DNA from: Dicyema japonicum
Taxonomy: Eukaryota; Dicyemida; Rhombozoa; Dicyemidae
Assembly (NCBI GenBank): GCA_011109175.1
Contig: RDEW01000026.1
Coordinates: 513,695-577,694, forward strand
Length of the DNA: 64,000 bases
Direction: 5' to 3'
Position numbers and translations under genes: made by a program. This document shows positions 47,239 through 58,402 of this stretch, piece after piece (within the stretch, counting starts at the first letter, position 1; every line of letters starts with the position of its first letter). The notes beneath the pieces were generated by a model. The model was not told where the DNA came from, did not search any database, and saw only the letters and a list, made by a program, of their open reading frames with translations.

Positions 47239-48419
47239 ATGAGTGAGGAAATGTTTGCATTAGTAGTTGACAATGGATCTGGAATGTGTAAGGCCGGATT
47301 CTCAGGAGATGATGCACCCCGTGCTGTATTTCCTTCAATTGTTGGCAGACCAAAACATCTCGTTAGTAGAATTACAACAATGATTTAGGGAATAATGATT
47401 GGAATGGGGAACAAGGATACCTATGTTGGAGATGAGGCTCAAAGTAAAAGAGGAATACTTTTTCTTAAATATCCGATTGAGCATGGAATTGTTAACAACT
47501 GGGATGATATGGAAAAAATATGGCATCATACTTTCTACAATGAACTTAGAATTGCTCCTGAAGAACATCCAATACTTTTAACAGAAGCTCCTCTTAATCC
47601 TAAGGTGTAACTTTTTATATTCAATATTTAGTTAAATCGTGAAAAAATGACTCAGATTATGTTTGAAACATTTAACACCCCTGCCATGTATGTGGCTATT
47701 CAGGCTGTTTTATCATTATATGCATCTGGTAGAACAACTGGGATTGTCCTTGATTCCGGTGATGGTGTTTCTCATACTGTCCCCATTTATGAAGGATATG
47801 CACTTCCTCATGCTATTAATCGTATGGATTTGGCAGGAAGAGATCTAACAGACTACTTGATGAAAATCCTTACAGAAAGAGGATATTCGTTCACAAGTAC
47901 TGCCGAAAAAGAAATTGTCAGGGATATTAAAGAAAAATTGTGTTATGTTGCTTTGAATTTTAACAAGGAGATGACAGAATCTCAAAATTCATCATTTATT
48001 GAAAAATCTTATGAATTGCCAGATGGGCAAGTCATTAAAATAGGAAATGAAAGATTTAGATGTCCAGAAGTACTCTTCCAGCCATCCCTTATTGGTAGTG
48101 AAAGTAATGGAATTGTTGAGACAACTTATACCTCTATAATGAAATGTGATATTGACATCAGAAAGGATTTATACTTGAATACTGTTTTATCTGGAGGAAC
48201 AACAATGTACTCTGGAATTGCTGATAGGATTCACAAAGAGATTATCTCTCTAGCCCCATCTACAATAAAAATTAAAATCGTTGCTCCCCTGAACGTAAAT
48301 ATTCTGTTTGGATTGGTGGATCTATTCTTTCTTCATTATCAACATTTAATAATATGTGGATTACTAAACAAGACTATGATGAAAGTGGACCATTAATTGT
48401 TCACAGAAAATGTTTCTAA
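47239..48419 (+). CDS. Actin, three exons, one-base deletion near the 3' end
   Basis: Exons 47239-47361, 47389-47604 and 47632-48419 are joined over GT..AG introns of 27 nt each (47362-47388, 47605-47631). The protein is a conventional actin: [106 protein letters not shown], and an end in VHRKCF. A C run at 48286-48289 has four C where the expected Pro-Pro codons need five; one extra C would give 376 codons including the stop, the standard 375 residues. Retained introns exclude a processed pseudogene. Either a sequencing or assembly error or a recent inactivation. Actin forms cytoplasmic filaments. Confidence 0.93.
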
Positions 48420-48440
48420 TCTATGATTTTACTAATTAGA

Positions 48441-50285
48441 TTATTCTCTTCCTATATGTCCATACTTTATATTAAATATACTGGTTAAGCTATATACAGC
48501 TCCAAGAGTGAGACGAATACACATATTCTTTCTGTGGAGAGAGATAAATTTATATGCGATATTCTCAAGTGTTCTGCAATCCAGGATCTTATTCTCTTCG
48601 AGGATCATGTAATTTGTGAGCCAGGACTCCAAAGTGAGAGGATAATTGATGACCTGATCTTTTGTGAAAGGATTACACGAGATCGAGGACAAAACATTTC
48701 TTTCGGGAGGCTTAGAAATGTTGAAACCGTTAACAATAAACTTCATCAAGTTGGAGAGATGGGAGATTTCATGAAGTGGACGAAAGCCATGTGATTTGAA
48801 AAGGTTGAAGTGGTCTGTAAAATTGTTAAGAGTATTATTTCTTGGATCTTCAATACCACCAAGGTAAGATAAATTGGTATCTAGGACGATGGGGAAGACA
48901 AACTCTTAGTGTATTGATTACGGGGATAATTATAGATTTATTCCATAACAGGGATAAAAATGAGTTGATTGAGAATTCATAAATACTTTTGAACGTTCAG
49001 ATTCCGTTAGATCCTAGGTGTTTCAAATATATAATAAATAGGCCATCAGGGATTTAGCAGAGAATGCGAACATTTTTGATCATTCATGGATTAGAGTTAC
49101 GGGAACTTGGATATGTGCCCTCGCACTTTGTAGTGGTTGGACTCTCATAGGTCCTATAGGACATTAGAATGTGGCTGATCTTGCAATAATCAGACATCAA
49201 GTCGTTATCGCTGACAATACAAATTTTAGTTCTGTTATTTTTATTGAGTGCCTCACCGTGAAAGGAGTCAGAATCAGTTTGACGTATCTTTGATGAATCT
49301 CCAGAATTTTTTAGGTTTCATTTTGGGTTAGAATAAAAGATAAATTTAGTTTATTTTTCATTTTTGACTTTAGAAATCAACGTGCTTATTTCTTTATTAA
49401 ATTAAAATAGTTCTGTTTGATGACTTTTTTGATTTTTTTCATATGGGAGGTAAAGTTATCCACAGAGAAGTCTTTCAAAGACATTTCTATTACTTTATAA
49501 AAAATTATCCTATCCAATTTTCCTCTAGTTTGCAAAGGTCCGCTTGATAATAGTAATTGCTGAAAAAGACTAATATAAAAAATATCGGGTTTTGATCAGA
49601 GGGTAGGTCTTATCTGACATTCAAAATATGCGATTGAAGGAGAGCACATCGAGAGGTCATGGAACATGTTTGGATCCCAAGGAAGAGTCTCACATCCTTT
49701 GTATTGATTGCGGTTGTTCAGTATAACAAAACGTTCGAGTTCTGGCGTCTGATGACGGAGTCGTTAAACATTAAGTTACCACAAATGATAACGATATTGT
49801 AATTGAGTTGATGAGTTAGTTAAGAAACCCCAGCCTCACTAATTTGTAGGAGGCCAAAGCTATTAAATGGTACACAGCAAATGTTGGTCGCTCTCATAGA
49901 TTGGTCAGTCCCAGCATTGTAGACTAATGTTGTGCTAATTCGTGACATTCAAATTGATGGTTTGTTGTCAACACGTAGAGGTTGCAAAAGGGACTCAGGA
50001 TATCGTACTTTGATAGATAGGGGTGGTGCCCACATCGTAGACGAGTCAAGTTTACTGGGACCTCCCTCTGAAGAGATGATTCTGATTGGTCTATTGGAGG
50101 AGGGGGGTCGGTGTAGTATTTTATTATCTTCGAGTTTTCTGATGCTTCTCGTAGAAACAAAATTGAGTATCTGTTTCAGACAACTCCGGCCATTGAGGCT
50201 GGAAGGTATGGATGATAGCTTTCGAGACAGGTCACTGGTTGTCATAATAATTTTTTTGCGGTTTGAATAGAGAGTGGCAGGGATG
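48441..50285 (-). mobile_element. CR1/L2-like element, decayed endonuclease and reverse transcriptase
   Basis: Minus strand: endonuclease remnants near 49560-49830 (IVIICGNLMFNDSVIRRQNS, then SDQNPIFF), a linker, and reverse-transcriptase pieces (YLKHLGSNGI near 49030, NSFLSLLWNKSIIIPVI near 48930, SHGFRPLHEISHLSNLMKFI near 48780, VNGFNISKPPERNVLSSI near 48720). It ends just after actin near 48441. 49840-50285 is weakly open on both strands and may be its leader side, unproven. Confidence 0.6.
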
Positions 50286-50293
50286 GTCTAGGC

Positions 50294-50540
50294 CAGGGGT
50301 CGGCAACTGTGGCTCTTTCACTTATCGGAGATGATTACTCACATTTGCAATAAAACCATTTTCAAAATAGTGTTCTTCCAAAAAGTTTTTTATGTATATA
50401 TTTGTTTAAACCCAAAATCACCAACAGTTAAATAAAAAAATAAATTGGAAATTAAAACGAAAACTTGCGGTGTGGTGTGATCTACAAAATCTCAGATGTA
50501 AAATAAAGAACGAAAAGATGAAGTACGAGCAACAAAGCCA
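50294..50540. mobile_element. hAT-like terminal fragment
   Basis: Begins CAGGGGTCGGCAACTGTGGC, a typical hAT terminus. I could not find the opposite end or a matching 8-bp duplication, so only a remnant is claimed. The rest is A/T-rich. Confidence 0.45.
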
Positions 50541-50544
50541 GTAA

Positions 50545-52196
50545 GGACAATTCAGGTATTATGAAAACGTGTTGGAAGAGAGTTCCAAAGCTTTTCCCTC
50601 TTGTCAATTATCCTATGGGGAAGATACGTCTCTGGTTTTTGAAAATAAAATTATTAAATCAAAAACGGATGTCCAACAAAGAGATCCGCTCGGACCTCTC
50701 TTATTTGCACTGACCATTGATGATGTTGTGAGATCAATTGATGCACAGCTAAATCTCTGGTATCTCGACGATGCCACAATTGGAGGATCATTCAAGGGAA
50801 CGTACAATTTATTACATAAAACGTTACCCGCTTTAAAACACTTGGGCTCGTACATCAATGTTAACAAATCAGAGCTAATAAATGTCTCATATCCAAACAC
50901 CGACTTCTCTCTATCAAGGAGTCTTTTAAAGAACTGATTCCTGGGATCCCGACTGTGCCAGTTGATAAATTATATTTCCTCGGATGCCCACTCAGCCAAG
51001 AAGAACTCAAGAACCATCTACTTTTCAAAAATGAAGAATTAACACGCCTCACGAAAAGATTGTAATGTCTCGACTCTCACACATCCTTCTTCCTGATGAG
51101 AAACAATATCGGACTACCCAAGCTTTTATATCTACTCCGATGTTCACCCTGCTACGAACAATAGACATCCACTATCGATAGACGAATCTCTCAAACAAAC
51201 TGTTGATTCACTAATTAACGTCCGCTTCGACGAACTAGGTTGGAAGCAATGTATGCTTCCCTCTGGTTTTGGGGGTGTCGGTATAGATCGGCGCTGGAGG
51301 TCGTGTACCCGGCATATCTATCGTTACTCTCAAGCTGCAGCCATTTGACACGGCAAGTCCTCCACAACACTATTAGATTTCGCTGGAATAAATCATTTGA
51401 CAAAGCTTGTCGGAAATGGAACGGGTCCGGACTCAAAATCTCAAAAGACACAACAAAGCAAAGTAATTGGGATAACATTGTCTGCTCCAAAATTTTGGAA
51501 GACCTTAAAAAAGAAGCAAATCAACATCGTCTGGCTTGTTTGGTGTCAGCTTCAAGTGAGGGAGTGGAGCATGGCTTGGTGCAATACCTTGCCCAAACCT
51601 CGGGACTTTTTTGGACGACGATTCTTTGAGGATTGGAATCGGACAAAGGCTAGGACTAGAAGTTCGCCAGGAGCACCGATGCCGATGCGCAGATATTGCA
51701 CCCGCTCTCTTGCAGAAGAAGCGCCGGAAGAGAACCACGTCACGCTGCTCTGAACATGTGATCATCAAAGCTATGAAGGCTACAGGCTTCTCAGCACAGC
51801 TTGGACCAGTGGGTCTCGATCGAGGAGATGGAAAAGACCTGACAAGATGACCCTTTTCCCTTCACATCTGGAAGATCTTTGGTCTGGGACGCAACTTGTG
51901 TTGACACATTCTCAAACACGAATTTTTAAATCGTTCAGACACCTGGATCAGCTGCTTCGACTCGAAAACTAGAAATCAAAAATATTCTGCCTCGGGGACG
52001 CTACCGATTTACTTCTGTTGCGGCCGAGTCATCGGGAGTTGGTCCAATGACGGCTGAGTTCTAACGCGAACTCGGAGGAATGCTTGCCAAATAGAAAAGG
52101 GATCAACGAGAAGGGTAATGACTGATACAAAAGATTGGAATGGCCATACTCCGAAAGAACTCGTTCTCGTTCCAAGCAGCCGGCTTCTTCAACTTA
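50545..52196 (+). mobile_element. W-D-x-T-type reverse-transcriptase element, longest copy
   Basis: The reverse-transcriptase palm is present at 50569-50937: a PSCQLSYGEDTSLVF-like start, DVQQRDPLGPLLFALTIDDV, LNLWYLDDATIGGSF and KTLPALKHLGSYINVNKSEL (YLDD box). It is followed by CGFGVGIDRRWR-like sequence, an ASSEGVEHG region, a Cys-rich segment (RRQEHRCRCADIAPALL near 51690) and KATGFSAQLGPVGLDRGDGK (near 51775). The terminal 51928-52196 is the dispersed segment also found at 13465 and 61835. Several frameshifts. The same C-terminal module is found at 35160, 40770, 17700 and 20050. Confidence 0.65.
51928..52196 (+). repeat. Dispersed repeat segment, copy 2
   Basis: Matches 13465-13715 over nearly its full length (GTTCAGACACCTGGA, GCGAACTCGGAGGAATGCTT, GGCCATACTCCGA) with about 20 extra bases in the middle. 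It immediately follows the reverse-transcriptase copy. Confidence 0.75.
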
Positions 52197-55145
52197 TTAT
52201 TATTATTATTAAAGCACTTTCACGAAAGCCATAATGATTATAGCCCCGCATGTGCAACACTCAAAGAAATAATATTTATAGTTAGTCTTTTCCATCTTTT
52301 TCTGTCGAATGCGAGTGATCTCAATTCGTCAAGGTCGTCCCTCGTCTTTAGATTTTTTCTCACACAATTTAAGTCTTTGTTTAAGGCAGTCGGAAGTGTC
52401 GATCTAGGCCGTCCGCGGAAGGGTTTTTCGCATCTGTCAAAGTAATCTTCCATCGCTTTGTTAGCGGGTGCGTCCGGGTTCATTTTTAGTACATGCCCAA
52501 AAAGCCTCCACCGGGCATCTATCACATGCTTGTTGATGTAAGAACACATACACTTGTTGTAGATACAGGTGGTTGATATTATACGTGGCCACTTCATTCC
52601 GAGTAAGCTTCTTAGTTGCCTTCTATGGAACAAATCCTGTTTCAATTTTTCGTTGAAAGGAACTTCCCCATTTCCCAGCGTTGTACAGTAGAATTGGTTT
52701 CACAAACGCGTTGTAAAGCCTGCATCTGATGTCAATTCCAAGTCCTTTGGCCCTTAGCCATCCTTTCTTTAGTTTAGCCGTTGCTGTATTTGCCAGTGTT
52801 TTCCTCCTTAGTACATCTTTAGCGTCTCCTAGTAGAGAGTCTAGCTTATTAGTACGTCTCCATCCTTCATGAGTAATATCGTCCTCTCTTTTGATTTCCG
52901 TAATTTCAGTTTTGTTAACATTTACGCTGAGAAACCATTTCTCAAGCTCCGCAGGTGTTAGAGTGCGGTCACGTCCCGTGATACAAAATCCATATCATCC
53001 GCATAAGATGTCTCTTCTATGTCTCCTATATAGCGTTTACGGAGGTCGCGGAGTGCAGATTCAAGGTATATGGTGAATAGTAAAGGGGAGAGGGAATCAC
53101 CCTGGGGTGTCCCAATCGTTGTTTTGAAACTGCGGGAAGTTGCTCTTTCTGTCCTCACAGATAGTCTTGTGTTCGCAAGTAGTAGTCTGATTATCCTAAC
53201 CGACGATTCATCCAATATTTGCTCAAGCACATTCATCAGTTTCTGTCTGTTTATTGAGTCGAAAGCTCTGGAGAGATCTATTCCCAACACGGTTGTTGCG
53301 CTCTTGAATCTTTGGTGCGTTGCGCAGCGCCATCTGTGGCTCCATACAATGTCTGCCGTAGACCTCCCTTCTCGGAACCCACTTTGACTTGCTGGTAGGT
53401 ATAGATCCGCCACACCCTTTATCCGGCTTAGTGCAATGTTTGCCAGCACCTTGCGTATCGAATTCAGAAGTATTATCGGGCGGAGATTTTCTACTGGTCC
53501 TTTTGATTTGTTCGGTTTTTGTATGGGTATTAATAATCCATTTCCAAGTCCTAGATCGGTATTAGTTTCAAAGACGTCATTTAGGGTTTTTGCAATTGTG
53601 TCGCTAAGTTTTTTTGGCCCATATTTTAGGAGCTCAGGGCTTATGTTGTCCGGCCCAGCACTCTTGTTGTTCTTCAGTTTATTTATCGCTAATTCCACCT
53701 CTTCCACTGTGATTGGGATTTTTAGCGCCTTTGCTTCTCCTTGGAAAGGGGGAAAGTCATTATTTTCTTTATTCAACAGTGTTTCGAAGTGTCGTGCAAT
53801 CAATTCTGCTTTTTCTTTCGGGTTACCCACGAATTTTCCATCTTTGTCTTTGATGTGAAGGATGTTTTGTCCTTTCTTTGTCCGCAGCAGCCGCCGCATA
53901 CATCCTTGAATTGTCTTTTAGGCATTCCACATCTTTTAATAGGGATGTAATAATTTCCCGTGATGTTTTCTGTTCATCTTTTTGATTTTCCACTTTAGTT
54001 CCCTTTGTTGGATATTAAGCTCTTTTTTTTACTCTCGTCTGACGTGTTTGCCGCTTTTAGTCGTAGCTCTCTGCAATGCTTTGCCATATTTGGCACGTTC
54101 GGGTGGTGATCCAATTTTAGGGCGTGATGATTTCGGACTCCAAGGCATATTTTGGCCGACTTGGAGATTGCCTGTTTTGTTTGATCCCACAGAGTTCGTA
54201 CTGATGATTCCGGTGCGGTTTTCACCATAAGAGTCTCGATTTGTTCGTGATATTTAGCTCTACAAGTTGGCTCTAACCACAATTTTTCTGTCTGAAAGTA
54301 TATATTGGGTCTTTGTCTCGCCTTCTTCGCGTTTTCAATGTATTTTTTCCCAGTCAGGTGCTTTTTTACACAAAGTTTTGCAATGACGATCCTGTGGTCG
54401 CTGTCGGTTGTTGTTCCCTGGTAGGAACGTGCATCATTTATCAGGTGTTTATCAGACTTTCGGCAGATAATGTAGTCGATTTGATTATATATATTCACGG
54501 TCTCTCCGACAGAGTTTTTTCTTTGTCCGTGCCACGTCGTCTTGTGGCAAGCTGAGTGCGTAAAGGCCGTGTTGCACAGGAAAAGGCTATTTGCCTCGCA
54601 GAAGTTTACCAGAGAGGCTCCAGATGCATTTCTCCTTCCGCGCCCGTGTCTTCCAATAGAGGATTCTTCGGGCCCCATTCGCATTCCGGCCTTTGCATTC
54701 ATATCTCCCGCAACAAAGACAAGAGACGAGGAAGCATTGTTAGAGTATGTGCTTGATAGTTCTGAGTAGAATTCCTCGAGTTCACCGGGGTTCTTGATTA
54801 CTCGTCCACAGTGTGGTGCATAGACATTTATGACGGTTAGTAGACTCTTGGACGGGCATAGTTCATTTAGTTTGACTTGTAGGACACATATTCGGTCGTT
54901 GACTCTCCAATAACGATGTAATTTTTTGAGGTAATCCACGTGTAGGGCAAATCCCATGCCGTAGTGCTTGCATTCAGTTGGGAAGAGAATCAGTCGGTAG
55001 TTGTTTCATGTCTCATCGCGTCCATTTTCGATTTTCGTCTCTTGTAGGCAGCCAATAGATATTTTGTATTTCTCGAGATCGTCACAAAGTACTTTCCTTG
55101 TCCAATCTTTCGATATTCCACGTACGTTGAACGTCATTAGCCTGA
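52197..55145 (-). mobile_element. RTE-like element B5, best preserved copy
   Basis: The minus strand starts FNVRGISKDWTRKVLCDDL and GCLQETKIENGRDET (near 55140-55030). It continues into a 320-residue frame (53995-54957) with LVFVAGDMNAKAGM, YNQIDYIICRKSD and TDSDHRIVIAKL: an APE-type endonuclease with N, D and H motifs. A frameshift near 53900 leads to a 313-residue reverse transcriptase (52958-53899) with ENLRPIILLNSIRKVLANIA, SGFREGRSTADIVWSHRW, GIDLSRAFDSINRQKLMNVL, GTPQGDSLSPLLFTIYL and YADD near 52995. The C-terminal region (52238-52645) has RWRLFGHVLKMNPDAPANKA. It ends in CGTGAAAGTGCTTTAA and TAA repeats (52197-52212). One stop and one or two frameshifts; relatively young. Confidence 0.88.
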
Positions 55146-55189
55146 GTTCTCGATTGTATTTGGCTTTTTGTTAAATAATTGTCATTTAA

Positions 55190-55600
55190 AAAAGTAAATA
55201 AAGGAATTAATTAATTAATTAAGTGATTCCGACAACTCTGAAGAAGCTCCTCAAATTTTCCCGATGTTAAACTTTTGATCCAGCACAGCTATGGATTAGG
55301 CGGGAGCAGTGTTTCCCATATATTCCTCCGGCGTGATGTATTTTCTATTTTTGCCTTTAGGTGAATAGAATGATCTTTCTTTGGTAGGCACTTCAGTTTT
55401 CGAAGGGCTGCCAAACCCTTTCCATTTTCGCGGATAAGATGATTTTTGTCGTATTATCTGGTATGAAACGTGACTGATAGTGCCAATTGGAAATGACAGC
55501 CAGAGCTCTTTTAGTCATTCCGGCACAGGACATGTGGAAGCCACACGAACATGCCGTGCAATGGATCATCCGTTTTCTTTTGTTCATTATGTTGTATTTT
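55190..55600 (-). pseudogene. CR1/L2-like 3' fragment with PHD-like Cys/His cluster
   Basis: Minus strand: IHCTACSCGFHMSCAGMTKR and ALAVISNWHY resemble half of a PHD finger (C-x2-C-x-C-x-F-H-x2-C). A basic stretch with LAALRKLKCLPKKDHSIHLK in another frame follows, then the family tail start GGAATCACTTAATTAATTAA near 55215. It looks like the C-terminal end of a retroelement; the Cys/His part may be coincidental. Confidence 0.4.
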
Positions 55601-55619
55601 TTGTAGATCTCATTTTCTT

Positions 55620-55920
55620 TTTGCAGTTTTCTGCATTTTCTTTTTTGATTTTCCTTTTTTTCTCTTCTTTCTCATAACAACACAACTAGAACAACAACAA
55701 AAGCCTACTTCAAAAATCTGAAATGTTTTTAACAAGATTTGTTCTAAAATATTGTTATGTATACTAAGAAGACTCTTTGCAGACAAGTAAATATTCCATT
55801 GTCTCTTCACTTGACAAATTGTATCTTTTGTAGACCCAATTTTATAAGATTATTAGCGGAGATTATGGTTATATCAGCAACTTTACCTTGAAAAACCAAC
55901 TCGTACGCCACGCGGGAGTT
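55620..55920. other. A/T-rich spacer, nothing recognised
   Basis: Low-complexity T-rich and A-rich sequence without recognised genes. Confidence 0.4.
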
Positions 55921-55924
55921 TTGA

Positions 55925-55985
55925 TTATTATTATACCCCCAGGATCACTGGGTCAGATAAAGAAGTAAAATAGTTTTGATTCGGA
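55925..55985 (-). mobile_element. CR1/L2-like tail fragment
   Basis: Minus strand: TTCTTTATCTGACCCAGTGA then TCCTGGGGGTATAATAATAA, matching the last part of the element C tail at 38890-38935. Only the 3' half of the stem remains. Confidence 0.6.
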
Positions 55986-56199
55986 GTCAATTATTTTCTG
56001 AGGAAACTTGTTAATAAAATCTTTTGAATCCGCCGATTTTTGGACGGTTTCAAAATCGGCGGTTCAAAATTTATTAATTTTTATTTTTTTAATTTTCCGA
56101 GTTTTTAATAGTGGAATCCATTGTCATTATTCACTGTGATGCCGCGTAAAGTCAAGAATCACATTGAAAAGATTAAGTCCGTTAGATAAAATATCCTGA

Positions 56200-57830
56200 T
56201 GAATTTTCTATCAACTCAAAAAGAAATCTTTTTTTGCAATGATATGGGACATTTGTAACTGCAAAAAAACAATTTTTATTGAATCACATAGATCGTCTAA
56301 GATGCACTTCGAATTAGCAGGTTTATTATTTTTATTACTATTTTTAAGATATAAATAATATAAAACTAACTGATTTTCTTGTCCCATCTGGTGACACATG
56401 GGTCGATAAAGTCTTTGTCGAATCCGATATTCCCTTGCATAAGTTGAACAGTAAAAGCTTACTAGACTTGTTTGATGGTATTGGAAATAATCTTCCTTCT
56501 ACATACGCTTGCCGAATAAGTGTAGCAAATTTATGCCAGAAGCAGTTTGACATAATTAACTATTTTTGAGGTTTCATTTACATTTATTATAAATCTGAAA
56601 AAAGTTGTTTTTATTGACGAAAATGATATCCGGGGACAGAAATATGTCAATAAACTTATTGGAACAATTTCTGATCCCAAGAATATATTTTTAATATCTT
56701 TTCGCTCATTATTTTCTGCGACTAACTATCATAATTGACGGTGTGATAAGGGATTTTGCGACAGATCCTATTATTAGTCAGATAATTGACAAGGGATTTT
56801 GCGACAGATCGCGATAATTTTATATTACTGATATCGGATGCGGCCAGATGTATGGTAGCTGCCGCACAAGTATTGAAGGTTTTATACAAAATTTTGCATC
56901 ATGTGTTCTTCATCTTCTTTACAACTGTTGCCTTAAAATAAGAAGATATTTTAAGGATCTGGATTTTTTTTAATTTCATCAAAAAAAAAAATTTCATCAA
57001 TAAAAGTGGCAATTGTTAAAAACAAGACACGAAGAGAAAAATTTGCTGAAATCGAGTATCCACCGAAAGTTATTCTAACTAGATGGGAGAATGGAATGGA
57101 AGCTGCCCGCTATTATTGCAAAAATTACACCGAAATAAAAAAATAATTGAAAGTTTCGAAGGAGAAGGGATTTTAATGATTAGATGTTTTCAAGGGGTTT
57201 GTCAAAACGAACAACGTACAAATTTATTAGCAATATTATGCCAAAATGACGTTTTTTGATAAAGAAAGCAGAAGAATCCTATTTCACAGTAAAGACGCTT
57301 TTAAATACATTCAGAAATTGCACTTCGGGGACGATGTATGTGGAATCAGGAAGTATCTGGAATCAAGATTATCTAAAATCAAGTGCTTTCTATCACAAAA
57401 ATGAAAAAAACAACATATTTCTCCATATGTATATAAATCTCTGAAAAAGTGTCCTTCCGCATCATTGAGAGAAGTTATCTGTCGAGAGAAGTTTTTCTTC
57501 ATTGGGAATATTACTATCTAAAGACCGAAATTTCAAATCCGAAAACGTTTCTAGTTACATTATTCTATATTTTAATTAAGATTTTGATTAGTTTTTATAT
57601 TAAATTTATCATACAGTCAAAAAAAGGTCAAAAATTTGAAATTTTAAAGTCAATAAAGTTAATTTTAGTTCAAAATTTCCGATTTATAAAGTCAAAAAAA
57701 TTGCCCTACTTATGAGTTTTCTATCAACTTAAAGGAAATTTAAATGAAATTTATGTGGCACACTTGTAACTACAAAAACAATTTTCCAATAAGTTTATTG
57801 ACATATTTCTGTCCCCGGATATCAGTTTTG
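56200..57830 (+). mobile_element. hAT element 4 (relative of hAT 1), decayed, with extra inverted repeat
   Basis: Plus-strand transposase pieces: LVPSGDTWVDKVF, DIPLHKLNSKSLLDLF (56380-56500; CGGBP1-like entry motif), a DAARCMVAAAQVLKVLY stretch (near 56845), PPKVILTRWENGMEAARYYC (near 57060) and ESYFTVKTLLNTFRN (near 57270). The 3' end AAATTGCCCTAC near 57712 matches the hAT 1 terminus. A perfect or near-perfect 41-bp inverted repeat (GATATCCGGGGACAG...) lies at about 56628-56668 and 57786-57826. A block starting CTATCAACT is present at both 56207 and 57721. Confidence 0.65.
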
Positions 57831-57867
57831 TTTTTGACTGAAAAGAGATTTTAGTCAAAAAAATATC

Positions 57868-58400
57868 ACCGGATTAGAATTAACTACTAACTAAGTGATC
57901 CCGGTTTTCCGGGTTCTGGCTCTCGTTCGGGTCCTCAAAAATCCAACAAAATTGGTAACAACAGAAACGGTCTCATTCTCCATAAATTCCCCGCATTTTC
58001 TAGATAGTCAGATATAGAGAGTGAAACGGACAATCGGTTTTCTTGCCCACTGTAGAAATGATTTCACTCTCCACCTTAGATGTTCTTTAACATTCAATAC
58101 GTTATCCACAGTTTTCTTATTAATTATTTTCAAGGCAGCAAGTTGTGCGGCTTCTAATTTTTGAGACGACGATTTAGAAATCATCGAGGAAGGACATGCG
58201 TATTCGATTACTGGCAGTATGCATTGTCTGTAAATTTTCTGTAGTAAGAAGGTGTTGCGCCCGATTGGTAATCGGGACAAAATTTTCAATATGTTGGTCC
58301 TTTTCCTGACCTTGGTAATAACGTCATTGACGTGTTCGCCGAATGTCAGGAGAGTATCCAACTTTAATCCTAGTATTGTTGGATAATTAATAGAAGATTC
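57868..58400 (-). mobile_element. CR1/L2-like 3'-terminal copy
   Basis: Minus strand encodes INYPTILGLKLDTLLTFGEH, LKILSRLPIGRNTFLLQKIY and ILPVIEYACPSSM (reverse-transcriptase thumb and C-terminus, 58008-58400). The tail follows: CCCGGAAAACCGGG, GATCACTTAG, CCGGTGAT near 57870-57930. Its 5' end abuts the start codon of element F exactly. Confidence 0.8.
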
Positions 58401-58402
58401 GA

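Noticed and set aside
48441-48900. A minus-strand ORF directly behind actin looked like a host gene sharing a 3' end.
   Set aside because: Upstream frames contain SHGFRPLHEISHLSNLMKFI and LLWNKSIIIPVI, which place it in a decayed CR1-like reverse transcriptase.
55393-55587. A host PHD-finger protein.
   Set aside because: Only half a finger is present, it runs into a retroelement tail in the same orientation, and no flanking exons could be joined.
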